Source: Oscillibacter sp. PC13
GTDB lineage: Bacteria > Bacillota > Clostridia > Oscillospirales > Oscillospiraceae
Direction: 5' to 3'
Assembly: GCF_900115635.1 (NCBI RefSeq)
Contig: NZ_FOXE01000004.1
Span: 103,112 to 167,111, forward strand
DNA length: 64,000 bases
Positions 18,895-27,332 of this stretch are shown here, in pieces (the stretch's first letter is position 1; each line of letters opens with the position of its first letter). Both the position numbers and the translations under genes were made by a program. The notes below the pieces were generated by a model. That model was not told where the DNA came from. It worked only from the letters and a program-made list of their open reading frames with translations, and ran no database searches.

Positions 18895-19176
18895 ATGACC
18901 TATTCATTTCGCCCAAAGGGTGTTTGCTCACAAATGATGCAGGTGGAAGTGGATGACGAGGGCGTAATCCAGAACCTGGAGGTTTTAGGAGGCTGCAGCG
19001 GAAACCTTCAGGGAATTTCCAAGCTGGTGCAGGGAATGCCTGCCTCAGAGGCCATCCACCGGCTGAAGGGGATCCGCTGCGGATTTAAAAATACGTCCTG
19101 CCCGGATCAGCTGGCCAAAGGCCTGGAAGCGGTTTTGCAAAAAACAGGAGATGGACAAAAAGAAGGCCGCGCGTGA
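18895..19176 (+). CDS. TIGR03905-type TSCPD domain protein
   Basis: A 93-residue protein of the TSCPD family, named for the motif seen here as KNTSCPDQLA near residue 65, with conserved Cys11, Cys34 and Cys56 and the GGCSGNLQGI turn. The domain also occurs at the C-terminus of vitamin B12-dependent ribonucleotide reductases and as small stand-alone proteins; its biochemical role is not known. It is monocistronic, with its own promoter and a terminator that overlaps its stop codon. AAGGAG lies 8 to 10 bases before the ATG. Confidence 0.88.
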   Translation: MTYSFRPKGVCSQMMQVEVDDEGVIQNLEVLGGCSGNLQGISKLVQGMPASEAIHRLKGIRCGFKNTSCPDQLAKGLEAVLQKTGDGQKEGRA

Positions 19177-19196
19177 AAAACGCGTGCCTTTTTTTA
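19162..19196 (+). terminator. Terminator overlapping the TSCPD gene's stop
   Basis: An imperfect GC-rich hairpin (AAGGC-CGCGT / ACGCG-GCCTT) with the stop codon at the start of its loop and a TTTTTTT tail. Confidence 0.75.
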
Positions 19197-19293
19197 TCAT
19201 GCAGGATGAGGAGCCGGGCTTGCGTACGGGTCATATCTCGACTTTTTAGAGTTGCCCCCTGCCTCGTACATGGCAGGGAAGGCGACAGGACTG

Positions 19294-19322
19294 TGGACAA
19301 AAGATGGAAAAAATGATATAAT
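19294..19322 (+). promoter_or_regulatory. Sigma-A promoter of the glycosyltransferase gene
   Basis: TGGACA (19294-19299), 17-base spacer and an extended consensus -10 TGA-TATAAT (19317-19322). A TTGACA further down (about 19350) has no -10. Confidence 0.75.
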
Positions 19323-19383
19323 AAAACGATATGAACATCAATCGAATCGTTGACAGAAACATGAAGAAAGCGCGGTTAGCCTT

Positions 19384-20520
19384 ATGAAAATCGTATTGGT
19401 TATCGACCAGTTTGACGACGCCAATAACGGCACGACCATCAGTGCACGCCGTTTTGCAATGGCCCTGAAGGAGCATGGCAATGAGGTGCGGGTGATTGCC
19501 ACTGGCAAGCCGGCAGATTACAAATATGCAGTCCGGCAGATGAAATTTTTTCCCATTGTGGAACACCTGATTACCAGCCAAGGGATGCGGCTGGCTATTC
19601 CAAACCGTCATGTGTTTGAAAAGGCGGCGGCATGGGCGGATGTCGTACATTTCATGATGCCCTCTCCGCTGGGGGTCATGGGGCTGCGGCATGTGGAAAA
19701 GCTTGGAATTCCACATACGGCAGCATTCCACTGCCAACCGGAGAATATCACGTTTACGCTCCACATGGGAAATAACAAACGGGTGAATGACTTTGTGTAC
19801 AACCGCTTCCGGGACAGCTTTTTTAACCGCTTTACCCACATTCACTGCCCAAGCAACATGATTGCAGAACAGTTGCGTCAGCATGGGTATACCGCCAAGC
19901 TTCATGTAATCTCCAATGGTATCAGTCCGCAGTATATCTATGGAAAACGCCCGAAAGAAGACTGGATGCAGGGAATGTTCAACGTATTGATGGTTGGACG
20001 GTATGCCGGGGAAAAACGCCAGGACGTACTGATTGAGGCAGCCTCCAAATGCCGCCATGCCAAGGAGATCCAAGTGATTCTGGCCGGCAAGGGACCACTG
20101 GAAAAGAAATACCGCCATCTGGCGGAGAAGGAACTTCCGAATCCTGTTGTGATGGGCTTTTATGAGCCATCCCGTCTGATTGAGATTCTACATATGTGTG
20201 ACTTATACGTGCACACTTCAGATGCGGAAATAGAAGCGATGAGCTGCATGGAGGCCTTTGCCTGTGGCCTTGTACCGGTGATTGCTAATTCTCCCCGGTC
20301 TGCCACACCGCAGTTTGCGCTGGACGATCGGAGTCTGTTTCCGGCGGGAGATGCTGCGGCCTTGGCAGAGCAAATCGACTGGTGGATAGAACATCCGGCC
20401 GAACGGGAAAAGATGGAGCACCGCTATGCCGAACATGCCAAGCAGTATACCCTGGAGCGGTCCATTGAACTGGCGGAAGGAATGTTCCAAGAGGCTATTG
20501 ATGAACAAAAACAGGTATAA
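19384..20520 (+). CDS. GT4-family glycosyltransferase
   Basis: A 378-residue GT-B fold enzyme. The N-terminal acceptor half starts MKIVLVIDQFDDANNGTTIS, and the C-terminal donor half has VGRYAGEKRQDVLIEA and the EX7E-like segment EAMSCMEAFACGLVPVI. It resembles diacylglycerol glucosyltransferases (MgtA-type) that make glycolipids at the membrane surface, but the acceptor cannot be decided from sequence alone. It has no signal peptide or membrane helix. The gene is monocistronic, with a consensus promoter and a strong terminator; the ribosome site is weak. Confidence 0.85.
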   Translation: MKIVLVIDQFDDANNGTTISARRFAMALKEHGNEVRVIATGKPADYKYAVRQMKFFPIVEHLITSQGMRLAIPNRHVFEKAAAWADVVHFMMPSPLGVMGLRHVEKLGIPHTAAFHCQPENITFTLHMGNNKRVNDFVYNRFRDSFFNRFTHIHCPSNMIAEQLRQHGYTAKLHVISNGISPQYIYGKRPKEDWMQGMFNVLMVGRYAGEKRQDVLIEAASKCRHAKEIQVILAGKGPLEKKYRHLAEKELPNPVVMGFYEPSRLIEILHMCDLYVHTSDAEIEAMSCMEAFACGLVPVIANSPRSATPQFALDDRSLFPAGDAAALAEQIDWWIEHPAEREKMEHRYAEHAKQYTLERSIELAEGMFQEAIDEQKQV

Positions 20521-20526
20521 AATTAG

Positions 20527-20560
20527 AAGACGCGGCAGCCGCACCGGCTGCCGCGTCTTT
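20527..20560 (+). terminator. Terminator after the glycosyltransferase
   Basis: A 13 to 14-base perfect GC-rich hairpin (AGACGCGGCAGCC arm) around a CACC-type loop, followed by TTT. Confidence 0.8.
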
Positions 20561-20844
20561 GCATAGACTGGTATGAGTGTTCCAGCCGGAACTCATCGTT
20601 TCCATGAACATATCTCCAGCAGATTTCCGGGAGGTGGAGCTGCCGGAAGCGGGACACACAAAAATTGAAAGCAAAGTAAAAAGAATGTTGTTTCATACAA
20701 AAGAATCCCGCCAAAACACAGCAAAGCGGGCTTGGTAGGAAGAATGGGGGCAAGAGAAGGTGAGACGTTTCCAGCAGAAGTGGGGAGCGGGTCAGAATGG
20801 ATGTTGCCCCGACGATGATGCCCCGACGAAGGAGTGAGAAGACA
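20561..20844. other. Leader region of the cwlJ-gerQ operon
   Basis: No gene seen. CATACAAA at 20694-20701 resembles a sigma-E -10 box, which would fit mother-cell expression of cwlJ-gerQ, but I cannot find a matching -35. A short direct repeat CCCCGACGA occurs twice near 20810-20830. Confidence 0.35.
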
Positions 20845-21285
20845 ATGGCATATTCTGATCGGGAATTGTTGGCGCGGCTGATTCAATGTGAGGCGGGCGG
20901 AGAGGGCGAAACTGGTATGAAAGCAGTGGCTGGTGTGGTGATGAATCGGGTTCATGCCACCGGCGGTGAGTATGCCCGGGTTGGCCAAGGCAGCATCCGA
21001 AAGATTATTATGCAGCCCGGACAGTTTGTCTGCGCCAGCGAGACAGAGGGAGGTGCCTATAATCCCCAGAATATTTACAATATGCGGCCAGAGCAAATCC
21101 ATTACGATATTGCGGACTGGGCCATTGCGGGCAATCGCTTGCCGGATGTAGCGGAATCTCTGTGGTTTTATAACCCCTTTGGCCCAAAGTGCCGATCCAA
21201 TTTTCCGTCTGACGTGGGTTACTGGCAGACACGGATCGGTGACCACTGCTTTTATAATCCAACCAGTGCCTATTATAAGACTTAA
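20845..21285 (+). CDS. cwlJ: Spore cortex-lytic hydrolase CwlJ
   Basis: A 146-residue SleB/CwlJ-family hydrolase acting on spore cortex peptidoglycan during germination. The catalytic-domain motif is visible as RLIQCEAGGEG (Glu near residue 14) and VAGVVMNRVH. Like B. subtilis CwlJ (142 residues), and unlike SleB, it has no signal peptide or peptidoglycan-binding domain, which fits placement in the spore coat from the mother cell. Next to gerQ, as in Bacillus. GGAG precedes the ATG at 20845 by about 10 bases. Confidence 0.88.
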   Translation: MAYSDRELLARLIQCEAGGEGETGMKAVAGVVMNRVHATGGEYARVGQGSIRKIIMQPGQFVCASETEGGAYNPQNIYNMRPEQIHYDIADWAIAGNRLPDVAESLWFYNPFGPKCRSNFPSDVGYWQTRIGDHCFYNPTSAYYKT

Positions 21286-21297
21286 GAGGTGTTGAGC

Positions 21298-21846
21298 ATG
21301 ATGCGTTTTCAAAACAACAACGTGATTTCCCCGTCAGGCCGTCCAATGTCCATGGAGCAGGAGGCCTGGGAAGGGGAGATCAATAACGGGATGGGAGCCG
21401 GCGGAGAGGCGAGGACTCCCCGCTATCCTCAGCATATGGAATCCCCTGCGGTTTCAGGGGGCACACTGCCCATGGGACAGCAGGCCGGACGGCCCATAGA
21501 AAGCGGCAACCAACTGGATTTGCGGAATCGTTTGTCCGTGGAAGTGATTGACGCGCCTATCTCTGCAGAGGAGGCCCGTCTGGGATCGCTTAAAGCAATG
21601 CTTTCAAGAAATGTGGGAAACTACATCGTAGCCAGTTTCCTGGTGGGGACCCAGAATATGGTTTCTTGGGAGGGAGTCCTGTACGATGTGGGAAACGACT
21701 ATCTGACCATTTACCAGGCCAGCCGGGACCGCTATATTGTCAGCGATTACTACTCCCTGAAATTTATAGAATTTTACGATACGGAGCGGCGGGAACTGTG
21801 CAATACGATTTTGCGGGAGAACGGTTGGAATCAGACGGGGTCCTGA
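21298..21846 (+). CDS. gerQ: GerQ-like spore coat protein
   Basis: A 182-residue protein with a disordered Gly/Pro/Met-rich N-terminal half and a conserved C-terminal GerQ domain (about residues 95-170: SRNVGNYIVASFLVGT to DYYSLKFIEFYD). In Bacillus GerQ is a coat protein cross-linked by transglutaminase and needed for CwlJ localisation; the tandem with cwlJ supports the same role here. The AGAGGTG ribosome site lies about 6 bases before the ATG at 21298. Confidence 0.85.
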   Translation: MMRFQNNNVISPSGRPMSMEQEAWEGEINNGMGAGGEARTPRYPQHMESPAVSGGTLPMGQQAGRPIESGNQLDLRNRLSVEVIDAPISAEEARLGSLKAMLSRNVGNYIVASFLVGTQNMVSWEGVLYDVGNDYLTIYQASRDRYIVSDYYSLKFIEFYDTERRELCNTILRENGWNQTGS

Positions 21847-21852
21847 AAACAA

Positions 21853-21895
21853 CAAACAGGAGAGGCAGCAGCGTTGCCTCTCCTGTTTGGTTTTC
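21853..21895. terminator. Bidirectional terminator, gerQ / dacF
   Basis: Perfect 15-base arms (21853-21867 and 21875-21889) between convergent genes, with GGTTTTC on the plus side. Confidence 0.8.
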
Positions 21896-23272
21896 TTATC
21901 TTCTGCGGCGCCCACGATAGCCGCTGCCGCTGCGCCTGGAGACGCTGCGGCCATATCGGTAACGTCTCCGGCCCAGAGTCAGCTTCCAAAGAATAAGTGC
22001 GACGATCAACACCACCATCACAAGGAAGAGGACCCGCACAACCGGCTTTGCAAAAAACAACTGCACGTCCCGCCAAAAAACAAGCATCCTGGAAGTTTCC
22101 ACAGCATTTAGAGCCAGCAGATCCACCGTGGCGTACACGGTGTCGCCATAACTGAGTGTCAAGGTGCCGAGCACGTCGCCCTCAGCCACAGGGGCCTCCA
22201 CTGGATCCTGCTTTAGTGTGACTGTCCGCTCCAAATCCGCTGCCGCCAGGTTTTTAGGGAGCAAAACCTCAATCTCCTGAGCAGGATGGACGGTGACGTG
22301 ATCCACCTTGGACAGGGAAACCGCCACCTCCTTGATGATCTCATCGTTTTCCAGTACTGTTTGATAGGCAAAGTTGTCAAAGCCCCAATTGAAAAGGCGG
22401 GTGGTCTCTGAGAAACTCCGGACGTTGCCCACGCCGTTTTCCTCCACACGCTCCGCGCCCAAAACCACACTGATAAAATGAAGACTGCCGCGGGCAGCGG
22501 AGGACACTAGACAATGGCCTGCCTCGGAGGTGGAGCCGGTCTTGATCCCGTGTGCCTCCTTGTTGCGGTAGCCAATTACACGCCAAGAGGAGAGCAGGTA
22601 ATTGGTGGTGTACAGATGTCGTTCCTCAGAGAGGTTCGTGGCGGGAATCACTACGTCAGCTGTATCACATATTGTCATAAATTCCGGATATTCCATGGCG
22701 GCTTTCGTAATCAGGTACATATCCCAAGCAGAGGTATAGTGCTGAGCGTCATGGAGACCGTTTGGGTTCGCAAAATGGGTGTTCTCACAGCCGAGTTTCT
22801 CTGCCTTTGCATTCATCGCGCCCACAAAGGCATCTACGGATCCGGAGATCGCTTCTGCCAAAATATCACAGGCCTCATTGGCGGAGACCACCAGCATGCA
22901 GTACAACAGGTTTTCCACCGTCATGGTCTCACCGACTTTGATACCTGCGGAGCTGCCATCCGCGGACAAGCCCTCTAAGGCAGAAGCAGAGGCCGTAACC
23001 TCCTGCTCTAGAGACAGCTTTCCCTGGTCAATAGCCTCCAATGTCAGTAGAGCCGTCATGATTTTTGTAAGGCTTGCAGGATAGAGCTCCTGATGCTCGT
23101 TTTTTGCATAAACCACAGTGCCGGTATTGGCGTCCATCAAAAGAGCGGCCTTGGCCAGAATATTGGGATCCTCCAGCACGGTGGGCTCATCCGCTGCAGC
23201 CACAGGGACAGCAGATAAGCTGAACAGCAGTGTAAACAATAAAAAAACAGATAAAAAGCGCTTTGTTTTCAT
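21896..23272 (-). CDS. dacF: D-alanyl-D-alanine carboxypeptidase (DacF/PBP5 family)
   Basis: A secreted, membrane-anchored low-molecular-weight PBP of 458 residues that trims the terminal D-Ala of stem peptides. After a signal peptide (residues 1-27, ending AVPVAAA) come the SLTK nucleophile motif near residue 69, SAN near 128 and KTG near 245, then a PBP5 C-terminal domain. Unlike the usual amphipathic anchor it ends with a full membrane helix (about 407-430) and a tail very rich in Arg, Ser, Gly and Tyr. The ATG at 23272 has AGGAG 8 bases upstream. dacF is the sporulation-associated name; assignment to that paralogue is tentative. Confidence 0.92.
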   Translation of the reverse strand: MKTKRFLSVFLLFTLLFSLSAVPVAAADEPTVLEDPNILAKAALLMDANTGTVVYAKNEHQELYPASLTKIMTALLTLEAIDQGKLSLEQEVTASASALEGLSADGSSAGIKVGETMTVENLLYCMLVVSANEACDILAEAISGSVDAFVGAMNAKAEKLGCENTHFANPNGLHDAQHYTSAWDMYLITKAAMEYPEFMTICDTADVVIPATNLSEERHLYTTNYLLSSWRVIGYRNKEAHGIKTGSTSEAGHCLVSSAARGSLHFISVVLGAERVEENGVGNVRSFSETTRLFNWGFDNFAYQTVLENDEIIKEVAVSLSKVDHVTVHPAQEIEVLLPKNLAAADLERTVTLKQDPVEAPVAEGDVLGTLTLSYGDTVYATVDLLALNAVETSRMLVFWRDVQLFFAKPVVRVLFLVMVVLIVALILWKLTLGRRRYRYGRSVSRRSGSGYRGRRRR

Positions 23273-23291
23273 ATCTATCTCCTGCAATTTA

Positions 23292-23300
23292 TGATATAAT
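23292..23300 (+). promoter_or_regulatory. Extended -10 upstream of comEA
   Basis: TGA-TATAAT at 23292-23300 without a good -35 (TATCTA, 17 bases upstream). Confidence 0.4.
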
Positions 23301-23390
23301 ACTTCAAACGATTTCAAACGCACTGTCGGTGATGCCGACATGGTTCGACAGATAAAAATAGTATATCAAAAAATATGCGGGAGTTCAACA

Positions 23391-23774
23391 GTGGGGAACA
23401 AAGTAAAAGCTTCCAAAACGGAAAAGATTCTATTGGGTATTACTGCGGTATTTCTCTGCGGACTGCTGACGCTGGCGTGGCAGGACCGCAGGTCTGCCGG
23501 CAGTGAGCCTGTGATGATGAGTGCTGAGACTCAGATCCCGGAAGAGGAGCTGATGCCGGATACCGCGCCGCTGAATCTCAATACAGCGTCAGAAAAGGAT
23601 CTGGTGGCCTTGCCAGGCATCGGAGAAGAACTGGCCAGGCGCATTGTGGCATACCGGGCGGATAACGGACCCTTTGAAAGCGTAGAGGCGCTGATGAACG
23701 TAAAGGGAATCGGAGAGGGGAAACTGGCGGAGCTCGATGGCTGGATTACCGTGGACGGAGAGAATAAAAAATGA
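23391..23774 (+). CDS. ComEA-like helix-hairpin-helix protein
   Basis: A 127-residue protein with an N-terminal membrane helix (about residues 13-29) and a C-terminal double helix-hairpin-helix (LNLNTASEKDLVALPGIGEELARRIV and VKGIGEGKLAEL) that binds DNA without sequence specificity. ComEA in competent bacteria is the surface DNA receptor; here no other competence gene is adjacent. I prefer the GTG at 23391 (GGGAG, 7 bases upstream); an ATG at 23340 preceded by GGTGAT is a real alternative adding 17 residues. Its stop overlaps the next start as ATGA. Confidence 0.85.
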   Translation: MGNKVKASKTEKILLGITAVFLCGLLTLAWQDRRSAGSEPVMMSAETQIPEEELMPDTAPLNLNTASEKDLVALPGIGEELARRIVAYRADNGPFESVEALMNVKGIGEGKLAELDGWITVDGENKK

Positions 23775-24445
23775 GAATTTTAGTAGTGGATGATGAAAAG
23801 CTTCTGGTAAAGGGCATGAAATTTAACCTCGAAAACGAGGGGTATGAGGTGGAGTGTGCCTATGATGGGGCAGCCGCCGTGGAACTGGCCAGAAATGGCC
23901 GGTTTGATCTGATCATTTTGGATGTGATGATGCCGGAGGTGGATGGACTGGAGGCATGCATGCGAATCCGGGAGTTTTCCAACGTGCCCATTATAATGCT
24001 GACGGCAAAAAGTGAGGATGCAGATAAACTGATGGGCTTTGAATGTGGCGCAGATGATTACCTGACAAAGCCATTCAACATTCTGGAGTTGAAGGCGCGG
24101 GTGCGGGCACTGCTGCGGAGGGCCGGTGTCCAGCGGAACAAGGGGGCGGTTCTGACGGTGGGAAACCTGTCCCTGAACACAGAGGAGCGCGTGGCGATTC
24201 GGGACGGAAAAACAGTGGATTTAACCGCCAAGGAATACGATCTCATTGAGTTGCTGATGCGGAATCCGCGCCGGGTGTACAGCAGAGAGAATCTGATGAA
24301 CGTGGTTTGGGGGTATACCTATGCCGGGGATTACCGCACGGTGGATGTGCATATCCGCCGGCTGCGGGAGAAGCTGGAAAAAAATCCGGCGGAGCCGGAA
24401 TATATCCTGACCAAGTGGGGAGTGGGGTACTATTTCAAGGGATAA
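23771..24445 (+). CDS. OmpR/PhoP-family response regulator
   Basis: A 224-residue two-component regulator. The receiver domain has the DD pair (residues 7-8), phospho-acceptor Asp51 (LIILDVMMPEVDG) and Lys100 in LTKPFN; the winged-helix DNA-binding domain occupies residues 128-224 with the RTVDVHIRRLREK signature. It overlaps comEA upstream and, if the kinase starts where its first membrane helix requires, also overlaps the kinase gene. Target genes are unknown; the downstream GerMN lipoprotein and divergent dacF suggest an envelope theme. Confidence 0.94.
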   Translation: MRILVVDDEKLLVKGMKFNLENEGYEVECAYDGAAAVELARNGRFDLIILDVMMPEVDGLEACMRIREFSNVPIIMLTAKSEDADKLMGFECGADDYLTKPFNILELKARVRALLRRAGVQRNKGAVLTVGNLSLNTEERVAIRDGKTVDLTAKEYDLIELLMRNPRRVYSRENLMNVVWGYTYAGDYRTVDVHIRRLREKLEKNPAEPEYILTKWGVGYYFKG

Positions 24446-25862
24446 ACGAGCTGCATGGAATAGCTTACAGTTTAAATTTGGCCTTAGCTACATCCTTGTC
24501 ATTGCGGCCGTGCTGCTTCTGCTGAATACGTATCCGCTGCTGGTGTCGGAGGATCTGGTATTCCGGGCCAAGGAGACAACGCTTCCAAACAGTGTCTCGG
24601 TAATGGTCTATTCTCTGTCCGGGCTGGAACGGTTGGATGAAGAGAACGTAGCGGCGGCTATGGCGGTGGTAGAGGAGACGGGACTCTCCCGCATCTTGGT
24701 GACGGACAGCGCGGGAAAAGTCCTGTATGATACCAGGGAAACAGGAAGCGCTGTGGGGGAATATGCGGTTTACACCGAAATTGTACAAGCTCTGCTTGGC
24801 AACGATGTCTTTACCTGCCGCTATCAAAATAGGGCATTTCGCAGTCGGGCCTCCTCGCCGGTGCTGTATCAAAACCAGATCATCGGCGCCGTATATGCCT
24901 ATGAATATGACACGGAGCAGGCGGCACTGCTGGAGGGTCTGCAGGGCAACCTGATGCGCCTGTCAATCTTTATCGGTGTGGTGGTATTAGGGCTGAGTGT
25001 GCTGCTGTCCCGGGCCCTGACAAGAAAAATTGGCCAGCTGCTGACTGCTATCCGTCAGGTGCGGGAGGGAGCTTACAGCCACCGGGCAAATATCCGTGGA
25101 CGGGATGAGATTGCCCAGATTGGTCAAGAGTTCAACAGCCTGACCGATCGCCTTCAAACTACGGAAAATGCCAGGCGGCGCTTTGTGTCGGATGCTTCCC
25201 ATGAGCTGAAAACACCCCTGGCAGCGATCCGCCTGCTGACAGATTCTATTTTGCAGACAGACAACATTGACCCGGCGACGACACGGGAGTTTGTGGCGGA
25301 CATTGGACAGGAGGCGGAGCGCCTTTCCCGCATTACGGAGGATTTGCTGCGCTTGACCCGTTTGGACAGCGGCGTGCTGGAGACGCCGGTGGTGGTGGAT
25401 GTCCTGCCGGTGCTGGAACAGGCGATGCGGATGATGAGCCTGGTGGCACAGGAGAAGAATGTGGACTTGACCTATGAAGCGGCGGGAAGCTGTACGGTGC
25501 TGGCGACAAAGGATGAGATTCACCAGGTGATTTACAATTTGGTGGATAATGCGGTAAAATACAGTGCCGCCGGCGGCAGCGTTCAAGTCTCCCTGCGCCG
25601 AAAGGAAGAACAGGTGGTCCTTTCTGTGGCAGACAACGGTTCCGGTATCCCGGAGGCTGACATCCCAAAGATTTTTGAGCGGTTTTACCGGGTGGACAAG
25701 GCTCGCTCCCGGGCGGCCGGCGGCACCGGATTGGGACTTTCCATTGTCCGGGATACCGTGCAGAAACGGGGCGGCAGTGTAGAGGCTGCCAACCGTTTGG
25801 CTGGCGGCGCGGTGTTCACTGTCCGCTGGCCTTGGAGATCGCAGGGAGGTGGGGGCGCGTGA
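24432..25862 (+). CDS. Sensor histidine kinase (PhoR/VicK type)
   Basis: A membrane kinase partnered with the preceding regulator. It has a first membrane helix (LSYILVIAAVLLLL), an extracellular sensor region of about 130 residues, a second helix (IFIGVVVLGLSVLLS), HAMP, HisKA with SHELKTPLA, and HATPase_c with NLVDNAVKYS, DNGSGIP and GTGLGLSIV. The start is odd: this frame is open from 24411 but contains no ATG, GTG or TTG before GTG 24510, which would cut the first helix in half. I give ATT at 24432 as the most plausible initiator, with the GGGGAGTGGGG tract before it as the ribosome site; a sequence error is the alternative. Its TGA overlaps the next gene as GTGA. Confidence 0.9.
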   Translation: MSRDKRAAWNSLQFKFGLSYILVIAAVLLLLNTYPLLVSEDLVFRAKETTLPNSVSVMVYSLSGLERLDEENVAAAMAVVEETGLSRILVTDSAGKVLYDTRETGSAVGEYAVYTEIVQALLGNDVFTCRYQNRAFRSRASSPVLYQNQIIGAVYAYEYDTEQAALLEGLQGNLMRLSIFIGVVVLGLSVLLSRALTRKIGQLLTAIRQVREGAYSHRANIRGRDEIAQIGQEFNSLTDRLQTTENARRRFVSDASHELKTPLAAIRLLTDSILQTDNIDPATTREFVADIGQEAERLSRITEDLLRLTRLDSGVLETPVVVDVLPVLEQAMRMMSLVAQEKNVDLTYEAAGSCTVLATKDEIHQVIYNLVDNAVKYSAAGGSVQVSLRRKEEQVVLSVADNGSGIPEADIPKIFERFYRVDKARSRAAGGTGLGLSIVRDTVQKRGGSVEAANRLAGGAVFTVRWPWRSQGGGGA

Positions 25863-26767
25863 GAAAATTGCTGACGGCTTTTCTGGCGGGCACCCTATTG
25901 CTGGCAACAGGCTGTGCTTATATGGCCGCAAACGACCGGGCGGAAAACACCTATGCGCTCTATTTTCAGGAGGCATATTTGAATACCGTGCCGGGGGGAG
26001 ATGCGCTCCGGGCAGAGGAGGTTCGCATTGAGAACGACGGGATTATTGAAACGCAGCAGTTGGCAGAGGCTCTGGTGACAAAGCTGCTTGCAGGTCCACT
26101 GGACGAAACTACACTGAAAAGCACTATCCCAGCAGGGACAACACTGCTCTCTGTTACGGTGGAAGGCGACCGGGCCACCGTGGATTTGTCGGCGCCCTAC
26201 AGTACGCTCTCTGGTGTGGCGCTGACAATGGCAGATTATGCCATTACGCTGACGCTAACGCAGCTCCAGACAATTTCCAGCGTCAGCATTACCGTTCGGG
26301 GGCAGGAGCTGGCCTACCGGGACAAACAGGTTTTCACGGCCAGAGATGTATTGCTCTCCAGTACAGAGGATGTGGTCGGCACAGTAACGGCCACCCTGTA
26401 CTTCCTGAACGAGAGCGGCGGCCTGACGCCAGAGGAACAGACGCTGGAACTGTACGAGGGCGATACCCAGGTCGGGGCAGTGGTGAAAGCGCTGGAAAGA
26501 GGACCGGAGATCCGTGGACTGTCCTCGGCCTTGCCGGATGGATTTCAGGCAAAGTCTGTCTGGCTGGAGGAGGATATCTGTTATGTCAATTTTTCTTCCG
26601 CAGCTTTGCAAGTGGTGGAAGAACCGGCTGCTCTGCAGTTGGCAGTCCGTGTGCTGGAGCGCTCCATCCAGTCTTTAGACTCCGTGGCGGAGGTCCGCTT
26701 CCTGGTAGACGGGGAACTTGCCGCACACTTTGGGACGTTTCCTCTGCGGGGAGCTGCCGGTGAATAA
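25859..26767 (+). CDS. GerMN-domain lipoprotein
   Basis: A 302-residue predicted lipoprotein with signal peptide and lipobox LLATGC (Cys about residue 19), followed by two GerMN (sporulation/spore germination) domains. The first holds residues 45-155 with TVDLSAPY, the second 175-295 with YVNFSSA. GerM of Bacillus is needed for spore septum peptidoglycan and germination, and single GerMN lipoproteins also occur in vegetative envelope modules. The GTG at 25859 overlaps the kinase stop as GTGA with GGGAGGTG upstream. It is the last gene of the comEA-regulator-kinase operon. Confidence 0.87.
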   Translation: MRKLLTAFLAGTLLLATGCAYMAANDRAENTYALYFQEAYLNTVPGGDALRAEEVRIENDGIIETQQLAEALVTKLLAGPLDETTLKSTIPAGTTLLSVTVEGDRATVDLSAPYSTLSGVALTMADYAITLTLTQLQTISSVSITVRGQELAYRDKQVFTARDVLLSSTEDVVGTVTATLYFLNESGGLTPEEQTLELYEGDTQVGAVVKALERGPEIRGLSSALPDGFQAKSVWLEEDICYVNFSSAALQVVEEPAALQLAVRVLERSIQSLDSVAEVRFLVDGELAAHFGTFPLRGAAGE

Positions 26768-26776
26768 TTATATGGA

Positions 26777-26802
26777 CAGGGCACCCCAAATGGGGTGCCC
26801 TG
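26777..26802. terminator. Convergent hairpin, GerMN lipoprotein / spmB
   Basis: Perfect 11-base arms CAGGGCACCCC and GGGGTGCCCTG around AAAT; no T-run on the plus side. Confidence 0.6.
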
Positions 26803-26810
26803 CTGCGCGG

Positions 26811-27332
26811 TTATGTGCCGAAAAAAAGCCGGACGGCAAAGGCTGAGGCGATGAAACCCGTCAGATCTGCAGTGATGGCAGCAGGAACCGTGTGGCGGGT
26901 TTTGACAATGCCGGCGGATCCAAAGTAGACGGCAATGGTGTAAAAGGTGGTCTCCGTGCTGCCCAGCATGACTGCGGCCACTCGGCCAATGTAGCTGTCG
27001 GGGCCATAGGTGGCCATCAAATCTGTGCCGACTGCCAAGGCGCCGCTGCCGGAAACCGGACGAACCAGCATCAGCGGCGTAGTTTCCGGAGGAACGCCCA
27101 AAAAGTCCAGTATCGGTGCGAATAAGCTGGAAAACCAGTCCATAGCCCCAGAAGCACGAAACATCGCCACAGCCGTAAGAAGGCCTACCAGCGCCGGAAT
27201 GATGCGCAGAAGAACGGTCAAGCCCTCCTCTGCACCGTGTGTCAGGGCGGCATATACGTCCACCTTTCGCCCCAGACCACAGACAGCAACAGCTGCCAGC
27301 AATACCGGGATAACCAGTGAGCTGAGATTCAC
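26811..27332 (-). CDS. spmB: Spore maturation protein B
   Basis: A 173-residue polytopic membrane protein of the nucleoside-recognition (Gate) family, needed with SpmA for proper spore core dehydration. About five helices are visible, with the conserved segment RPVSGSGALAVGTDLMATYGPDS typical of SpmB. The GTG at 27332 overlaps the spmA stop as GTGA and begins at the family's usual MNLSSLVIPVLLA; longer upstream extensions would run inside spmA. Length matches B. subtilis SpmB (178). Confidence 0.92.
   Translation of the reverse strand: MNLSSLVIPVLLAAVAVCGLGRKVDVYAALTHGAEEGLTVLLRIIPALVGLLTAVAMFRASGAMDWFSSLFAPILDFLGVPPETTPLMLVRPVSGSGALAVGTDLMATYGPDSYIGRVAAVMLGSTETTFYTIAVYFGSAGIVKTRHTVPAAITADLTGFIASAFAVRLFFGT

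Noticed and set aside
19350..19373. TTGACA upstream of the glycosyltransferase
   Set aside because: No -10 at 16 to 18 bases; the TGGACA-17-TATAAT at 19294 is far better.
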